A stretch of 45,000 bases of DNA from positions 1 to 45,000 of the forward strand of contig LRSR01008773.1 of the NCBI GenBank assembly GCA_001579985.1, in the 5' to 3' direction. The notes beneath the pieces are model-generated. The model had not been told where the DNA came from. It saw nothing but the letters and a program-made list of their open reading frames with translations, and searched no databases. The DNA comes from Hypsibius dujardini. Taxonomy: Eukaryota > Tardigrada > Eutardigrada > Parachela > Hypsibiidae. Made by a program: the position numbers and the translations under genes. Below are positions 29,476-41,356 of this stretch, one piece after another (the stretch's first letter is position 1; each line of letters opens with the position of its first letter).

Positions 29476-29545
29476 ATAGTCATAGACACAGACACAGATA
29501 CAGACACAGACACAGACACAGACACAGACACAGACACAGACATCG
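29476..29545. repeat. GACACA hexanucleotide array
   Basis: About 10 GACACA units, with GATACA variants near the left end. Confidence 0.9.
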
Positions 29546-30324
29546 ACGCAGTAACACGAACAGACATCGACATGGGCATTCATATACAGATACAATGACA
29601 TCGGTAAAATAACACCAATAACACCGGGGATGTCTGAGAAATCTGAAACAAAATTTAGCAGCATAACAGAAACCCTCATGGGTTCTCGGGAAAATATTTT
29701 GGATGATTAATTGGCTCAATTTTGTGAAGAATGACCGTCAATGTTCAATGCTGTGTTCTCTCTCCCGTCTTGGTAATTGAATCACTTCCACGCTTGTGCG
29801 ATCCAAGAATGCGCGTACGTAGACAGATACCGTTATGCGAATCAACCTCTCCAGACAATTTTTCTCTGCCCTCTCTGAAAAAAGTAAATCGTCAGTGATT
29901 TATCTTTTCTCTCGCCCCGTTCGATCCGATATCCAACATGATGCGAAAGGCGTCAGAGTCTCGGAAAATCCCATACGCGCAATCTCCTAGAAACACCGGC
30001 GGCGTATCGTGCACGGCACGGTACACCCATCTCCAACAGCGAGCCGGATGAAGGAACACAGACTTGTGTAGGGGACGTAAGGGTGGAGACCTGAGTCATC
30101 CTGAAATCCAAGAAAATTACTGTAAGCCGGCCACACCGTTTCGCCCGTATAATCAGCAATCTTAGCGGATACACTGTATGATACGCTGATGTGAAGTCCT
30201 TTCCCCCGCGGACCATACCTTCGGACCATAATAGTCATAATGACATAAAGACGGTGGGCATCGTACAAAAACTAAGACCATTGCAAGGGCGCGACACATT
30301 CCTATAAACAAACATGCCGGGACG

Positions 30325-30478
30325 CATCGAGACAGACACAGACATAGACACATATTTATGTAGACATAGACACGACACAGACACAGACAGAGAAACAGAC
30401 ACAGACACAGACACAGACACAGACACAGACACAGACACAGACACAGACACAGACACAGACACAGACACAGAAACAGAC
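30325..30478. repeat. GACACA hexanucleotide array
   Basis: A degenerate left part (GACATAGACACA) is followed by about 14 regular GACACA units ending at about 30475. Confidence 0.92.
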
Positions 30479-30692
30479 TGATGTCTATGCCTGCAGCTCC
30501 ATGTTATGGAAGATGAAACTTGTTCTGTCTGGGCGCAGTCCGAAACGTTTTCTGTAGAAGTACCTATGCAATGCTTGTACACATACCAAGAAATTACCAT
30601 GCGTCGGACCAACGACCTCCGAACACGACTAATCACCATCATCATCAGCCTTTCTTATGCCGTTCCCTGTGTGTCTCCGCCGTCACTACCTG

Positions 30693-30928
30693 TATGAGGT
30701 GAAGTCATCAGATCGGCTCACCCTCCAAATCGTTATTAAATCGGTTCACTCATTGATTTCTCTTTGATAAAAGGTGTTTGATTGTCTGATGTTTGATACC
30801 TGATCCCAGTAGGTTATAACACTTTTGTAAATCAAGCAAACAAACACCTGCCATCAAAGGGAAATCCACGAGTGAGCCGATTTAATGACGATTTTGAGGG
30901 TGAGCCGATTTGATGACTTCACCTCATA
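30693..30928. mobile_element. MITE with long terminal inverted repeats and TA target site
   Basis: The element 30695-30926 begins TGAGGTGAAGTCATCA and ends with its exact reverse complement TGATGACTTCACCTCA. It is flanked on each side by TA (30693-30694 and 30927-30928), the target duplication of Tc1/mariner-type elements. The homology of the two arms continues inward for about 90 bp each (GATCGGCTCACCCTCCAAAT pairs with a diverged copy near 30890) with scattered mismatches, leaving a loop of about 50 nt. It is 232 bp and has no coding capacity, so it is non-autonomous. Whether TA is duplicated target or part of the repeat end cannot be told from one copy. Confidence 0.75.
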
Positions 30929-31106
30929 CACGTTTAATATCCCGCGATATGGCCTCTTCCCCTCTTTCTCTCTCCCACAGATCACACACACACACACATC
31001 TCGCTTCGCCATCAGAGCAGGCACGAGCACGTTACTTTCCCCTGATTGAGATGCGATTACGCCAGTACATAAACACACACACCGTGTGGTGCGCGAAGCA
31101 GGACCC

Positions 31107-31156
31107 ACGTCAAGACCGCCGCGCGCAATGACGTTGCACGGGCCTCCCGGTGACGT
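31107..31156. promoter_or_regulatory. Cluster of three CRE half-sites upstream of NR4A
   Basis: ACGTCA at 31107-31112, TGACGT at 31129-31134 and TGACGT at 31151-31156 lie within 50 bp, about 180-230 bp before a TATA-like box. Vertebrate NR4A genes are immediate-early CREB targets with grouped CREs, so the grouping is suggestive. Binding is inferred. Confidence 0.4.
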
Positions 31157-31333
31157 AGAGGTGGGAAGAGCTCTCATCATCATCCAGCGCGTATGTATGT
31201 ACATATGTATGGCTCTACGTTGCATACACACCCCGGACACACGGAGAGAGTACTCTCCCTCTCTCTCTTTCTCTCGTGCTGCCAGTGCGCCAACCACTTC
31301 CCCATCACCCCAAAGCCCGCCATCTCCTCCACA

Positions 31334-31341
31334 TATATAAA
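31334..31341 (+). promoter_or_regulatory. TATA-like box upstream of the NR4A leader exons
   Basis: TATATAAA, followed by further A/T, in otherwise GC-rich and CT-rich sequence, about 690 bp before the first leader exon acceptor at 32025. It would place transcription start near 31365. The GC-rich surroundings make an AT-rich chance match less likely, but it remains a prediction. Confidence 0.35.
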
Positions 31342-31658
31342 TATCGTCATATAATACTCACACCGCGCGACCGGCATTCTCCCGATGACGACGATCCACC
31401 ACCGTACGCCATAGGGAGAGAGATATATGCAACTGGTATCTCTGTTCGTATGAACATATTATTCCTCACCCCGATCTCCCGTTGAGAGCGTCCCGTTACA
31501 CATATTTATATTGTCCATCTACCGGAGTATACGGGAAACAGTTTTCTTTTCATACATTCAACCTGTCCGTCCACAATCACTTTGGTGTGTGCATACCTGT
31601 GCGTTTAATATCCCAACAGGGAATATCTCTCGTCGGCGTCGTTGTCGGCGACTGTTTT

Positions 31659-31659
<1 letters not shown>

Positions 31660-31689
<30 letters not shown>

Positions 31690-31692
31690 CGG
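31660..31692. repeat. CA followed by TA dinucleotide run
   Basis: ACACACACA directly followed by ATATATATATATATATATA. It lies between the candidate NR4A TATA box and the leader exon at 32026. Confidence 0.85.
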
Positions 31693-32025
31693 AAACAAAA
31701 GGATTATAACCCGCGGGCTACCTCTTCTATAGACACTATATCTTCCCGTAATCGACGGTTCGCGCGCCATATCACGTATGTGTTTTCCGTGCGATGTGAC
31801 GAGGACCCTTGCCGTTACATTACCCCACACATACACACACACACACACATACAGACATATTCTGTACAGACATACAGGCATGTATACAAGACATACAGTG
31901 TGTGCTGAGGAGATGTCTTGTGGCGGCGGTCTGTGACGCCAGCACAGCGGGCCCGAGTCTCTCGCTCGCTCTCTTTCTCTTTTTGGCACTTGAGGGATAT
32001 ATTTTTGTCATTTTGTTTGCTTTAG

Positions 32026-32253
32026 ATGATTGACTATCTTATCCCGAGTAAAGTGGCATCCGATTTATTCGCAGCAGCAGCAGCAGCAGCAGCGGTGAAT
32101 GTGAACACGACGAGCAGCGGACAGCAGAGACGACGACAGGCACACATGCTGCGTGAGGACCCGGCACCGGCACTGAGTTGGACGACCACACAACAAGGTC
32201 ACGTGCGGGACCAGCGGGATCACCACCACCGTCACCACCGTCACCTCCGACCG
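32026..32253 (+). other. Candidate NR4A leader exon with GCA repeat
   Basis: Bounded by an acceptor (TTTGCTTTAG, 32025) and a consensus donor (CCG|GTATGT, 32254). It contains a GCA run (32071-32093). An ATG at 32026 opens a frame with an Ala run, but joining to the next leader exon puts that frame into a stop, so it would be an upstream ORF. A different frame, open from 32157, continues in phase through the next exon into the NR4A coding frame but has no ATG here. Confidence 0.45.
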
Positions 32254-32764
32254 GTATGTCCCCACAAACTCTTTATCCCTTTTTTTCCCACGTTTTTAAG
32301 AACAATTCCCCGCTGAGGGGAGGAACGTAAAGCTCTGTAAGGATTGCCAGATTGAGACCCGCTCTTTTCTCGCTGTACCACTTACTCTACCTGGTTGGTG
32401 GCCATTGAGAGGGTGCGTATAGTGGGATAATTGTTGGACGAGTCCGTGACCCACGTAGATCTTGGTCTTTGTCCGCTCCTCTTTTTACCCGGGAATTCGG
32501 ACAATAATCCAACCGAACCGAACGGGGTAGCGGGCTCTTTCTCAATCGCCACTCTCTTTCGGGGATGCATGGGGCCTTCTTTGAGAGTTTGATGGGCCGC
32601 TGTGAAATTGTTTTTGCAAACTGAACGTACACTACATGTTGAATTGACGGATTTATCTGCATAAGATTGTGTCAGTGTGTATGTGAGTATGGCGCGCGCG
32701 CGCGCGCGCGAGCAAGCTGGAGTGATTGAACGACGAGAGAGGGCATGCAGCGAGTACTCTGTGT

Positions 32765-32813
32765 GTGAGCAGTGAGCAGTGAGCAGTGAGCAGTGAGCAG
32801 TGAGCAGTGAGCA
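32765..32813. repeat. GTGAGCA heptanucleotide array, seven copies
   Basis: Seven exact copies of GTGAGCA in the candidate NR4A leader intron. Each unit contains GTGAG, which resembles a 5' splice donor core. A CG dinucleotide run (about 32693-32710) lies just upstream. Confidence 0.92.
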
Positions 32814-32966
32814 GTGTGGGGCATATAGCGAGTGTGAGCGCGTTCCTTCCGCGGTGTGTTGTCTTTTGATGATTTATTAAAGCCGTGCCTTTTTCCTCCC
32901 TTTCGTCGTCTTTTTTTTCCCTCCTCATCCCACGCGTTTTTGGGGCTTGTCTGTGTGTGTCTGTAG

Positions 32967-33157
32967 ACTCGAGGACGGCGGGTACTACTACAACGACGAC
33001 TACCGGTAGCATCGGTGGCAGTAGTTCGACAGCCGCGGATCACCATCCGGTTATTACGCAACTGCCGGCAACAGCGACGACGAGAGCGAGAGGAGCGCGC
33101 CAGCTGTTGCTCGCAGGACTTCCACCCGCACCGTCGCGCAGCATGATCGCGTTTGAG
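32967..33157 (+). other. Candidate NR4A leader exon carrying the first ATG
   Basis: Acceptor CTGTAG at 32966 and donor GAG|GTGAGC at 33158. The ATG at 33143 gives MIAFE and then joins in phase to TCC at 33931 after the acceptor ATGATACAG. The frame upstream of this ATG is open back across the previous splice, encoding Thr- and Ser-rich sequence (TTTTTTTGSIGG). Confidence 0.5.
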
Positions 33158-36100
33158 GTGAGCGAGCCCCGGTGGTGCTTTTTTCGTCCGTGTCACGAAT
33201 TTTTTCCGCCACTTCCACAGGTGTATGGATAACCGAAAAATCGGAACTTTTTAGGACGTTTATACATTGCACACACATGGACATACATACGTATAATGTA
33301 ATTACCGAGTTTATATAAGAACACATTGCGCATCCTGAATCGTTTCACACTTAACGGATAGTAAGTTCGAGACTTGAATTGTAAATAGACAGATGTGCTG
33401 GAGCGATATTTATGTTGTATATATATGAAGGTGTAAAGTTAGAAAGTAATGTTGAAGAGGGTTACGAACCACAATATTCTGATTGGTACACACTTACAAT
33501 GTATATGGAACATAATGAACATTATGAACATAATGAAAATAATGAACCTAATGAACATAATGAAACAAGACCGGGTACTTGTTTTGTATTTCAAGCCAGC
33601 ATTTAATTAGCTGTCGAAATTGTCAAGGCCTGCCAAGTAATATCTTTACGCGCACGACTGACGAGTCGAATAAATAAAAGGACGGCCCGTAAAAAGTAAT
33701 TTCCAGCTCCTTACATTGTATTTCTTATACACGTAACTGAATAATATAATTGAGAATGACAGCACTTAATGCTGCTATAAAAGTAAACAAGCGCAAGAAA
33801 GAGAGTCAAATTTCGGAAGAGGAAACACCCAAATGAGCCCAATTAATCGCACCGATAGCGCGTCAGTCACTGCGTCAGCAAAGAGTAGCCCTCGTTCTGA
33901 CGCGCGAACCCTCTTTATCATATGATACAGTCCCCTCAATTCCGTTCCACCACCACCACCAACACCACCACCACCACCAATCGCCCCAGTCACCACCTGC
34001 ACTCTCTGGGCTTGGGCTCATCCTCCTCCTCCGAGATCACTAACGATGGCTTTTTCTGGGAGCACAGCGACGCCATGGTTGACCCACCCTACCTCACCAC
34101 TAACTGCAGCAGCACCACCGGCAATCCCTTCACTCATCATCATCATCACTACAACACTTCATCCAGCGGATCGTCCTCGGCTGTGGTCCGCGAACAGCGT
34201 CGTTTCTCCTACGCCGGCCACACCCACCACACACCGCCCCATCATCATCATTCCGGAGGACAGGACAGCGGCCTCCATTCCGCCGTCTCATCCCTCCTGC
34301 ACAGCTCCGAGGCGGACCATCTGATGGACAGTATGAGCAGCATGGCCAGCTCGCATGCCGGGGATCAGGTTAGTGTCTATTAAATATCTAATACATCTCA
34401 ATATTTAAATGTAGAATATCTTTTTAAATATCTTTTTTAAAATGGACGAGCAACCGTCACTTGATCTTATATAAATTTATTTTATTTATTATTGCAAAAA
34501 TACAAGTAGATGTATAACGACATATTTTTTTTCAAGTCCCCAATTTTACTTTACATTTTATGGAATCACATATTTTTAGTTCTGGAAGTATTGCTTTACT
34601 TTTAAATGTCATACCGGCTTTTATTTGAAAAAACTCTGCGAGACATTCAGCGGCTCCAGGTATTGTTATTTTATTCATATTTCTCACTTTATTTCAATGT
34701 TTTTATAATCGCAAAAATATAAGAAAATATGCTGTTGGCGTTACTGTTTTTCGCCTTCCATTCTACAGTATTAAATAAATCATTTTAATGTATTTTAAAA
34801 AATAAATTGTTTTAATGTATTTTTAAAAATAAATCATTTTAATGTATTTTAAAAAATAAATCGTTTTAATGTATTTTAAAAAATAAATCGTTTTAATGTA
34901 TTTTTAAAAAACTCATTAGGACCAGGGACAGGCCGACACGTCTCCCGTTCCGGCGGATCAGCAGTCGACGGACCTCTGGCAGCATCACGGATGCACCACG
35001 CCGCCGCACTCTGCGCCGCCGATCCCGCGCAACAACAGCAACGAAGGAACCGGCACCTTCGAGTACTTTATCACCAGCGGCGGCGGCGGACCGTCGTCGT
35101 CGTCGTCGTCCGGCGGTCAGATGCCGAATGTCTCAGCGACGGGCCAGGCGGTCCTACCGGCGTTTCAGGATGCCTACGTCAGCAACGCGAGCATGGCGTT
35201 ACGTCCGAGTGTGTGGACCCATCCGTCCTTTCGGACGGGATTGGGAGTCGGTATGGAGGGACTGATGGGCGGACCGCAGGATGGCTCACCGATGACTTGG
35301 ATCAGCGCTGCGAGGTGAGCTTACTTGGCGATTCGATTGATGTCCGGGAGAATTTACTTTTGGAAAGCGCTTTTTTCTTACAGATGGTTATAATTCATTA
35401 TACAAATAATTAACACTAACTAAGAGTAGCGCATTCCCTGTCTATCAGGGGGTTGATTGCGTATTGTCTGAATTTAATATAAATGAATTCTATATATTTT
35501 ATTCTCCATAAATTTATGTATTATTTAATGTTTATATGTTTTTATATAATTATTCATGTTCTAGCATGTCCAAATAATACTGTACACTTTTTGGGAAAAT
35601 CCTTTCAATTTAGAAGATTCAAATTAGAATTTTTTTTTAAGTATTTAGGAGAATTTTTTAAATATTTATTTAAAGCTACGACAAGCGCCCACAGAGAGCC
35701 GAACTTGTGTTCGCGCTAATGCGTCAACTGAGAAACTCTGTTTCCTCCAGGAAGGCTCTTGTTCTTCGTTGCATTCATCTCGTTGACGTTTTTCTTTTCT
35801 GTCCGATTAAAACAGTTCAATCGGAAGCCCCAGCGGTCGGATGATCCAGCAGACGACGGAAGACTCCTACGCCGGCAATAATAATAACAATAATCGGATG
35901 GCTCTACCGTGGTCTCAAGAGTCCACGACGGGAGCCACTTCGTCCTCCTCCTCATCGTTGTCGCTGAAGAAATATCCGGATCCGGCCGGCTTATTCGGCA
36001 GCGGTTCCCTTATGCAACCGCAGCAACAGCAGCAGCATCTCTATCACCCCTCGCAGCAGGTGCACCACCAACACCATCACAGCCAACACCACAACCAACA

Positions 36101-36578
36101 TCACCACCCTCACCACCATCACAACCTAGCCGGCACTTCCAGCAATATGAGTGACAGTTCATCCGACGCCGGATCCGTTTCCAGTCCCGTTATGTCCCCT
36201 GGCGCCGGCTACAGCACTCCATCCTCCTCCTCCCACTACGGGACGCACTTTAATTTTCCTGGACATCATCATCATCACATGCCGGGGCATCACTCGGGCC
36301 TCCATCGCACCAAGTCGTCGCCCACGACATTCGGCCGGAGCAGCGAGCAGCAGCAGCAGCAACCAGAAATAGCCGGCCAGGTGTGCGCGGTTTGCGGCGA
36401 TCATGCGGCTTGTCAGCATTATGGGGTCCGCACTTGCGAAGGCTGCAAGGGTTTCTTCAAGGTGAGGCGCAATAAAGGCTGACGTCTGCTGACCAACCTG
36501 CCTACCTGCCTGCCTGCCTGCCTGTCTGCCTACCTGCCTGCCTGCCTGTCTATCTCTCTGTGTGTCTGCGTGTCTGCG

Positions 36579-36617
<39 letters not shown>

Positions 36618-39600
36618 ATGTCAGCTTGCCGTTCTGCCTGCCTGTCAACCTTTCTGCGTCCGCCCGTTTTTGTTGCTCGAATATCTGCCAGTCCACCCTT
36701 GCGTCTTAATGCGTCTCTTTACCCCTGAAAATATAACTAAGCCTCGCTGAACCAGCTATTTTTGGAACAATCAATTTGCAGAAATCATAAAGCATTAAGA
36801 AAGCAGTGCATTTACGTTTTTTTAATGAAACAATGACGTCACATCTGAGAAAAATATATCTCGGGCACGCGTGCGCGCTCTTGCTTCGTTTAATAACTCC
36901 CCTGTTAATGTATGGTTAATCGATTTATACTTCCGGCTTTTTTCAGAGAACCGTGCAAAAAGGCTCGAAATACGTCTGCCTGGGTAATCGGGACTGCCTG
37001 GTGGACAAGAAACGACGCAACCGATGCCAATTTTGCCGCTACCAGAAATGCCTGACGGTCGGAATGGTCAAAGAAGGTATACCTGCTGACTAATGGAATC
37101 AATCCTCTGTTTTAAGGCTTACTCTACACTAAGTCTCCTGTTTCAGTGGTTCGGACTGATAGCCTGAAGGGTCGCCGTGGTAGACTCCCCTCCAAGCCGA
37201 AAAACATGAGTGAGAGTTCTTCACGGGCGGCTTCTCGGCGAAGTAGTGCCGGCAGTGTGTCCAGCGGGCCCAAGATTGATTTCATCGGGAGCTTGCTGAG
37301 AGCTCACCATGAATGCGTGGCCATTGAGTCCGTCGAATACCAGGTACGGAAAATACTCTGTACAGCTTTATTAAACCGACCATCAATCCCAAGCAAATAA
37401 CATACGGTCAACGTTTCCCGTTTGTCTGTCTATCTGTTTGTCTGCCTGTCTGCCATTCAGCTTGCCTGACTGTTTGACTGTCTGTCTGTCTGTATGTCTG
37501 TCTCTCTCTCTGTCTCTCTGTCTCTCTCTCTGTCTCTCTGTCTGTCTGCGTGTCTGTCTGACTCTATCTGCATGTCTGCATGCCTGCCTGTCCCTCTGTG
37601 TGCTTATCTGTCTGTCTGTCTGTTTAGGCTAGTTCTGGGCATATAAACTAACTTATAGACCCCAGACTCTCACACACAGATCCTTCCGGATCCTCACGTC
37701 ACACCTTCGTGCAGAACTGGAAATATTTGCAGCACATATCTCTGAGCTAGCCTTATTAGAAATTAAAGAGATTTAATTCTAAGGGAGAGATACGCACAGT
37801 GTCATAGGTTTAATACACATAAGCAGTTCCTTATCTATTGGTGTCGAACAAGGTGGAAGTGAGGAGTAGGACGGCTGCTTGGGTGTGTGGCGGTAGTGTG
37901 AAATAAATGAGTTGAAATTAAGTGCATATGACGGGGAACGGCCTCTTTCTCCTTATCATAACGATGAGGGATGTGAGACGACCCATCGATGATGCACTTC
38001 CACACACACATACACACATATACATACGCATACACAGACACAGACACCGCGGACAGGAAACTGATTTCTGTAATTGCAGAACGTGGATCGGACGACAATT
38101 AAGAGTGCCGGGGAGGAAATTGAGCGATTTCTTGCCGTGCTGACGCAGTCGCTGGACCTGATGAGCGCCTGCTTCGCCAGCGAGATCCCCGGCTTCGCAA
38201 CCGAGATCGGGCGCGACGACCGGGACCTGCTGATCAATAGCGCGGCACTGGAGCTCCTCTCCCTCCGGATCTCCTACAGGTGTGTGTGTCTGTGTGTGTC
38301 GCTGTAATGCGTGTATGCGTTTCTTATCGTTATTTCCATGTCTGGAAATAAGCACGTCACCGGAACTGCGTAAACGTCTGAGCAGTGAGAGTGAACCGCG
38401 CCGGGAATTTTGGGTCGCCTGCTCTCTTCACCGGTTCACGCACAGCGAGTCATCCGATATAACGCCCAAATATATTTCGGGAGGGTTTGATTTAATTCGC
38501 AGAAAGACGTAAATTATTTAGCCTAACTGGGGAAAAATTATGTTTGTTTGTGTGTGCGTGTGAGTGTGTCGTGTGAGTGTGTTTATGTCTGTCTGTCTGC
38601 TTGTGTCTGTCTGTGTCTGTGTTTATGACTGTGTCTGTGTCTGTGTCTGTGTTTATGATTGTGTCTGTGTCTGTGTCTGTGTCTGTGTCTGTGTCTGTGT
38701 CTGTGGCTGTGTCTGTGTCTGTGTCTGTTTGTGTTTGTCTGTTTGTCTGTCTGTCTGTCTATGTTTGTGTTTGTGTCTGTGTCTGTGTCTGTGTCTGTGT
38801 CTGTGTCTGTGTCTACGTCTGTCTGCGTCTGTCTGTGCCTGTTTGTGTTTGTCTGTTTGTCTGTCTGTCTGTCTATGTTTGTGTTTGTGTCTGTGTCTGT
38901 GTCTGTGTCTGTGTCTACGTCTGTCTGCGTCTGTCTGTGCCTGTTTGTGTTTGTCTGTTTGACTGTCTGTCTGTCTATGTCTGTGTGTGTGTGTGTGCGT
39001 GTGTGCGTGTATGTGTGTGTGTGCATGTCTGTCTCTGTATCTCTGTGTGTGATTTCTATTAATATTTGTTAATACTTAATATTATGAAAACGGAGGAAAA
39101 ACACCAGATGATATGTACTGAAAATGCCCCAAAGTAAGAATTTCCATTTTAATCTTTTAATCTAATAAGTCTGAAATTCATCTAATTACTATCTGACCGT
39201 ATTAGTAAAATCAAAAATTGCAAATATGTATCCCGTTTGTAGAAAAAATAAAGTGTTACTGTTAGCACAAAAATATTCTGGAATCACTAAACTGAAAGAA
39301 AAAATATTGGTTAGCAGATAAAGGCAAGTCAACTTAAGCTTTAAAGCAAGAAAGGTATTGCTGAAACAGTTAATTGGAACGAACGGAAAGGTCAAATCAA
39401 GCCAGGCGGAGTCTCATTCAAAGTTGTGGAGGCCCAAAATTGAAACTGCGGTTGAAAGATTCTGCATAAAAAGGCAACGGTTTTCTGGCCAGACAAAATG
39501 ATTCATACTTTTGTCTCACACATCGTAACTAAAGAGGTCTCTCGCATGATATGAGCAATAGTCGAATCCGAAATTACTATACGCAACATGTCTGTTTCGC

Positions 39601-39965
39601 ACGCTTCTCCAGATCCCAGAAAATAGCTTTTAATTTGCATTTTTACACCTGACCTTTTCTCACTCAAACATATTTTTTCTATGATCAGTCAGGAAATGAG
39701 AAATCTGGTAAGCTGCTTTGTTATCCAACCATACGACAAAGAATCATCGTGTTACATACATTTGTTTGCGTGTCTACGAAAAGATTGAAATCACATGAGG
39801 TCCGATTTTGAGCGCGACAAAGCAGCGTGAAATCTCACGACGTGTTTGGTTTTGTATCAGAGTTGGTTTTGTATCAGGGTTGGTTGGTTTGACCTTTACC
39901 TGCGTCAGCAAAAACCCCGCGTGGAGAGCGCGGGATTGTTTTGTGGCGTCCAATTCGTCGAACGC

Positions 39966-40010
<45 letters not shown>

Positions 40011-40395
40011 TTGGTTGACTGGTGTGATCAACGGACATCTCCATTCTCTCCCGCAGGCTGCTCAGCGACAGCGCAGTGGGTCCCGATCGGATCCGTTTCT
40101 GCGGAACTGGGATAGTCTACCCCAAGGAGCTGGTGAATCAGGTCATGGGTTCGTGGTTCTCCGAACTCGAGCAGCTCTCGCGATCTCTCCAGAATTTGGA
40201 TCTCGATACCGTCGGCTTTTCCTGTCTGTGTGCTCTGGTCCTCGTCCAAGGTAAGACATAATCCCGCGACAGACAAACAAACAAATAGACGGACAGGCAG
40301 ACAGACAGGCATATTGACAGACAGACAGAGAGACAGACAGACAACCAGTCGCCAGTCAGCCAAACAGACAGGCAGGTAAACAGACAGACAGACAA

Positions 40396-40438
<43 letters not shown>

Positions 40439-40830
40439 CATAGACTGACACCCAAACAAACAGACCAACAAACAATAGTCAGAGATTTAAAAAAAATTGG
40501 CAAACAAAGAAACTCGGCGCGTGCACCGATGATCTAAGAAAGACCCATTACATCTCTGTCTTGACAGATCGTCCGTTCTTAATGAACAACGCTCCCGTCC
40601 TCAATCTCCGAACCAAAATTATCGATGCTCTACGTGACTACACCTCGTGTAATGCTCAAGGCCTGCACAACTGGTTCCCGCATCTCTTCGCCCTCCTGCA
40701 CGACATCCAGACTATAGGCGAGCACGCCGTCCACCGGCTGCGTTTCCTCCATTCCCAGGACCCCAGCCGCGCAGTGGTCAACTTTCCCGAAGCACTGCTG
40801 CAGTGCCTCCACGTCGCAGCGGAAAGATGA
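33143..40830 (+). CDS. NR4A: NR4A-family orphan nuclear receptor (Nurr1 / DHR38 type)
   Basis: Immediate-early transcription factor binding NBRE sites as a monomer. Coding exons: 33143-33157 (optional), 33931-34368 (or a start ATG at 33922), 34920-35314, 35816-36461, 36947-37076, 37147-37343, 38080-38279, 40057-40250, 40568-40830. Phases join to 825 aa, or 823 aa from 33922. Numbering from 33922: residues 1-469 are a long disordered activation region rich in His, Ser, Gln and Thr; the zinc-finger domain starts at 470 with [20 protein letters not shown] and continues through [19 protein letters not shown]; the P-box is CEGCKG. The NR4A signature [19 protein letters not shown] (540-558) contacts the minor groove. 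The ligand-binding domain (about 590-823) keeps [20 protein letters not shown] and [11 protein letters not shown]. The C-terminus ([15 protein letters not shown]) does not keep the family's LFLDTLPF ending. It is longer than vertebrate NR4A (about 600 aa) because of the N-terminal region. The first coding exon is the uncertain part. Confidence 0.93.
33158..33930. other. Intron before the NR4A activation-domain exon
   Basis: Mostly AT-rich. It contains a six-unit nonanucleotide array at 33511-33564. A small ATG frame across 33412-33606 encodes a Glu-His-Asn repeat from that array and has no family match. Confidence 0.5.
33511..33564. repeat. Nonanucleotide array CATAATGAA, six units
   Basis: Six 9-bp units (CATAATGAA with one- or two-base variants) in phase with a short open frame giving EHNE-type peptides. 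The period is a multiple of three, so the frame stays open by construction; this is weak evidence for coding. Confidence 0.85.
34773..34908. repeat. AT-rich minisatellite, five units of 27-28 bp
   Basis: Units begin AATAAAT(C/T)(A/G)TTTTAATGT and end in an A run, at about 34774, 34801, 34829, 34855 and 34882. The array abuts the acceptor at 34919 of the NR4A exon starting at 34920, with only about 10 nt between. Confidence 0.88.
36500..36640. repeat. CCTG/TCTG array in an NR4A intron
   Basis: CCTG units, then TCTG and TGTC, immediately after the zinc-finger exon donor at 36462, in the intron 36462-36946 that splits the two zinc fingers' coding sequence. Confidence 0.9.
37420..37630. repeat. 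TCTG/TCTC array in an NR4A intron
   Basis: TCTG units with a TCTC-rich middle in the intron 37344-38079. Confidence 0.88.
38545..39055. repeat. Large compound TGTGTC / TCTG array in an NR4A intron
   Basis: About 500 bp of TGTGTC hexanucleotides mixed with TCTG and TTTG units. A block of about 120 bp (GTTTGTGTTTGTCTGTTTGT...CTATGTTTGTG, near 38725-38815) recurs near 38840-38925 and again partly near 38945, so the array has a higher-order repeat. It lies in the 1.8-kb intron 38280-40056. Confidence 0.92.
39060..39960. other. Unique part of the long NR4A intron
   Basis: AT-rich non-repetitive sequence with no exon signal that would fit the conserved ligand-binding domain, which is contiguous across the flanking exons. 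I see nothing functional in it. Confidence 0.5.
39968..40009. repeat. TG dinucleotide run before an NR4A acceptor
   Basis: About 20 uninterrupted TG units, ending 47 nt upstream of the acceptor at 40056. UG-rich tracts near acceptors can recruit CELF/TDP-43-type proteins, but there is no direct evidence here. Confidence 0.92.
40262..40475. repeat. GACA array in the last NR4A intron
   Basis: GACA and GACAAACA units filling most of the intron 40251-40567. Confidence 0.9.
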
Positions 40831-41356
40831 GCACCAGCCCCGTCCCCTTCGTCGACTCATGTCAGTCAGTCCTTCGAGCAAGTGATGACGTTCCTTGTGA
40901 GAGAGCACTCCCCTCGTCCCCCTCCCGGTCCCCACACTGTGCGTTCCCGGTGGAATCGAGTCGTGGTCTCCGCTTTTTTTCTATCCAATCCCCCGCACCC
41001 GAGGAGAAAGATTAATTAACCTATTTTTACCGGAAAAACTTTTTCTTCTCCAACCCACAGCACTTTCCTTTGTTCTTGCCAACAGTATATACAGAATGTA
41101 ATAGTGTACAGTATCTTTATATACGCACGGGCGTTTCCGGTCAATTTCAGCACTGGAAGCACTGGCACGGTTTACTTGAGTTTTTTTAAACATAAACTGA
41201 ACCCTTTCCGCGTGCGAACAAATACACATCCCAAGTACAACTACAAGGTTAAGACATAGGGCCAAGTCGAAGTAGGTACGGAATATCCTCAAGATTCAGG
41301 AAAAGCGGTATTGAACGACAACACGGGAAATGCCTGAAAATGTTGACTGTGCAATC
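40831..41356. other. Convergent spacer between NR4A and ELP6
   Basis: The 526 bp between the two stop codons must hold both 3' UTRs. I see no canonical AATAAA on either strand; only weak variants (CATAAA near 41191 on +, and TATAAA on - around 41117) are present. No further gene is visible. Confidence 0.5.

Larger units (their letters stand above)
24125..31106. other. Long intergenic region between DNAJB11 and NR4A
   Basis: No conserved coding exon was found on either strand. It contains, in order: the DNAJB11 leader and promoter (to about 24620), a GACA array (25028-25120), a G homopolymer near 25442-25452, four GACACA arrays (26278-26380, 26928-27045, 29476-29545, 30325-30478), a CA run near 27712, an AG run near 27930-27955, a perfect CRE palindrome TGACGTCA at 27895-27902, a fold-back at 28642-28793, and a TA-flanked inverted-repeat element at 30693-30928. 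Moderate-size open frames (for example 27399-27641 on the minus strand) have no recognisable domain. Confidence 0.6.
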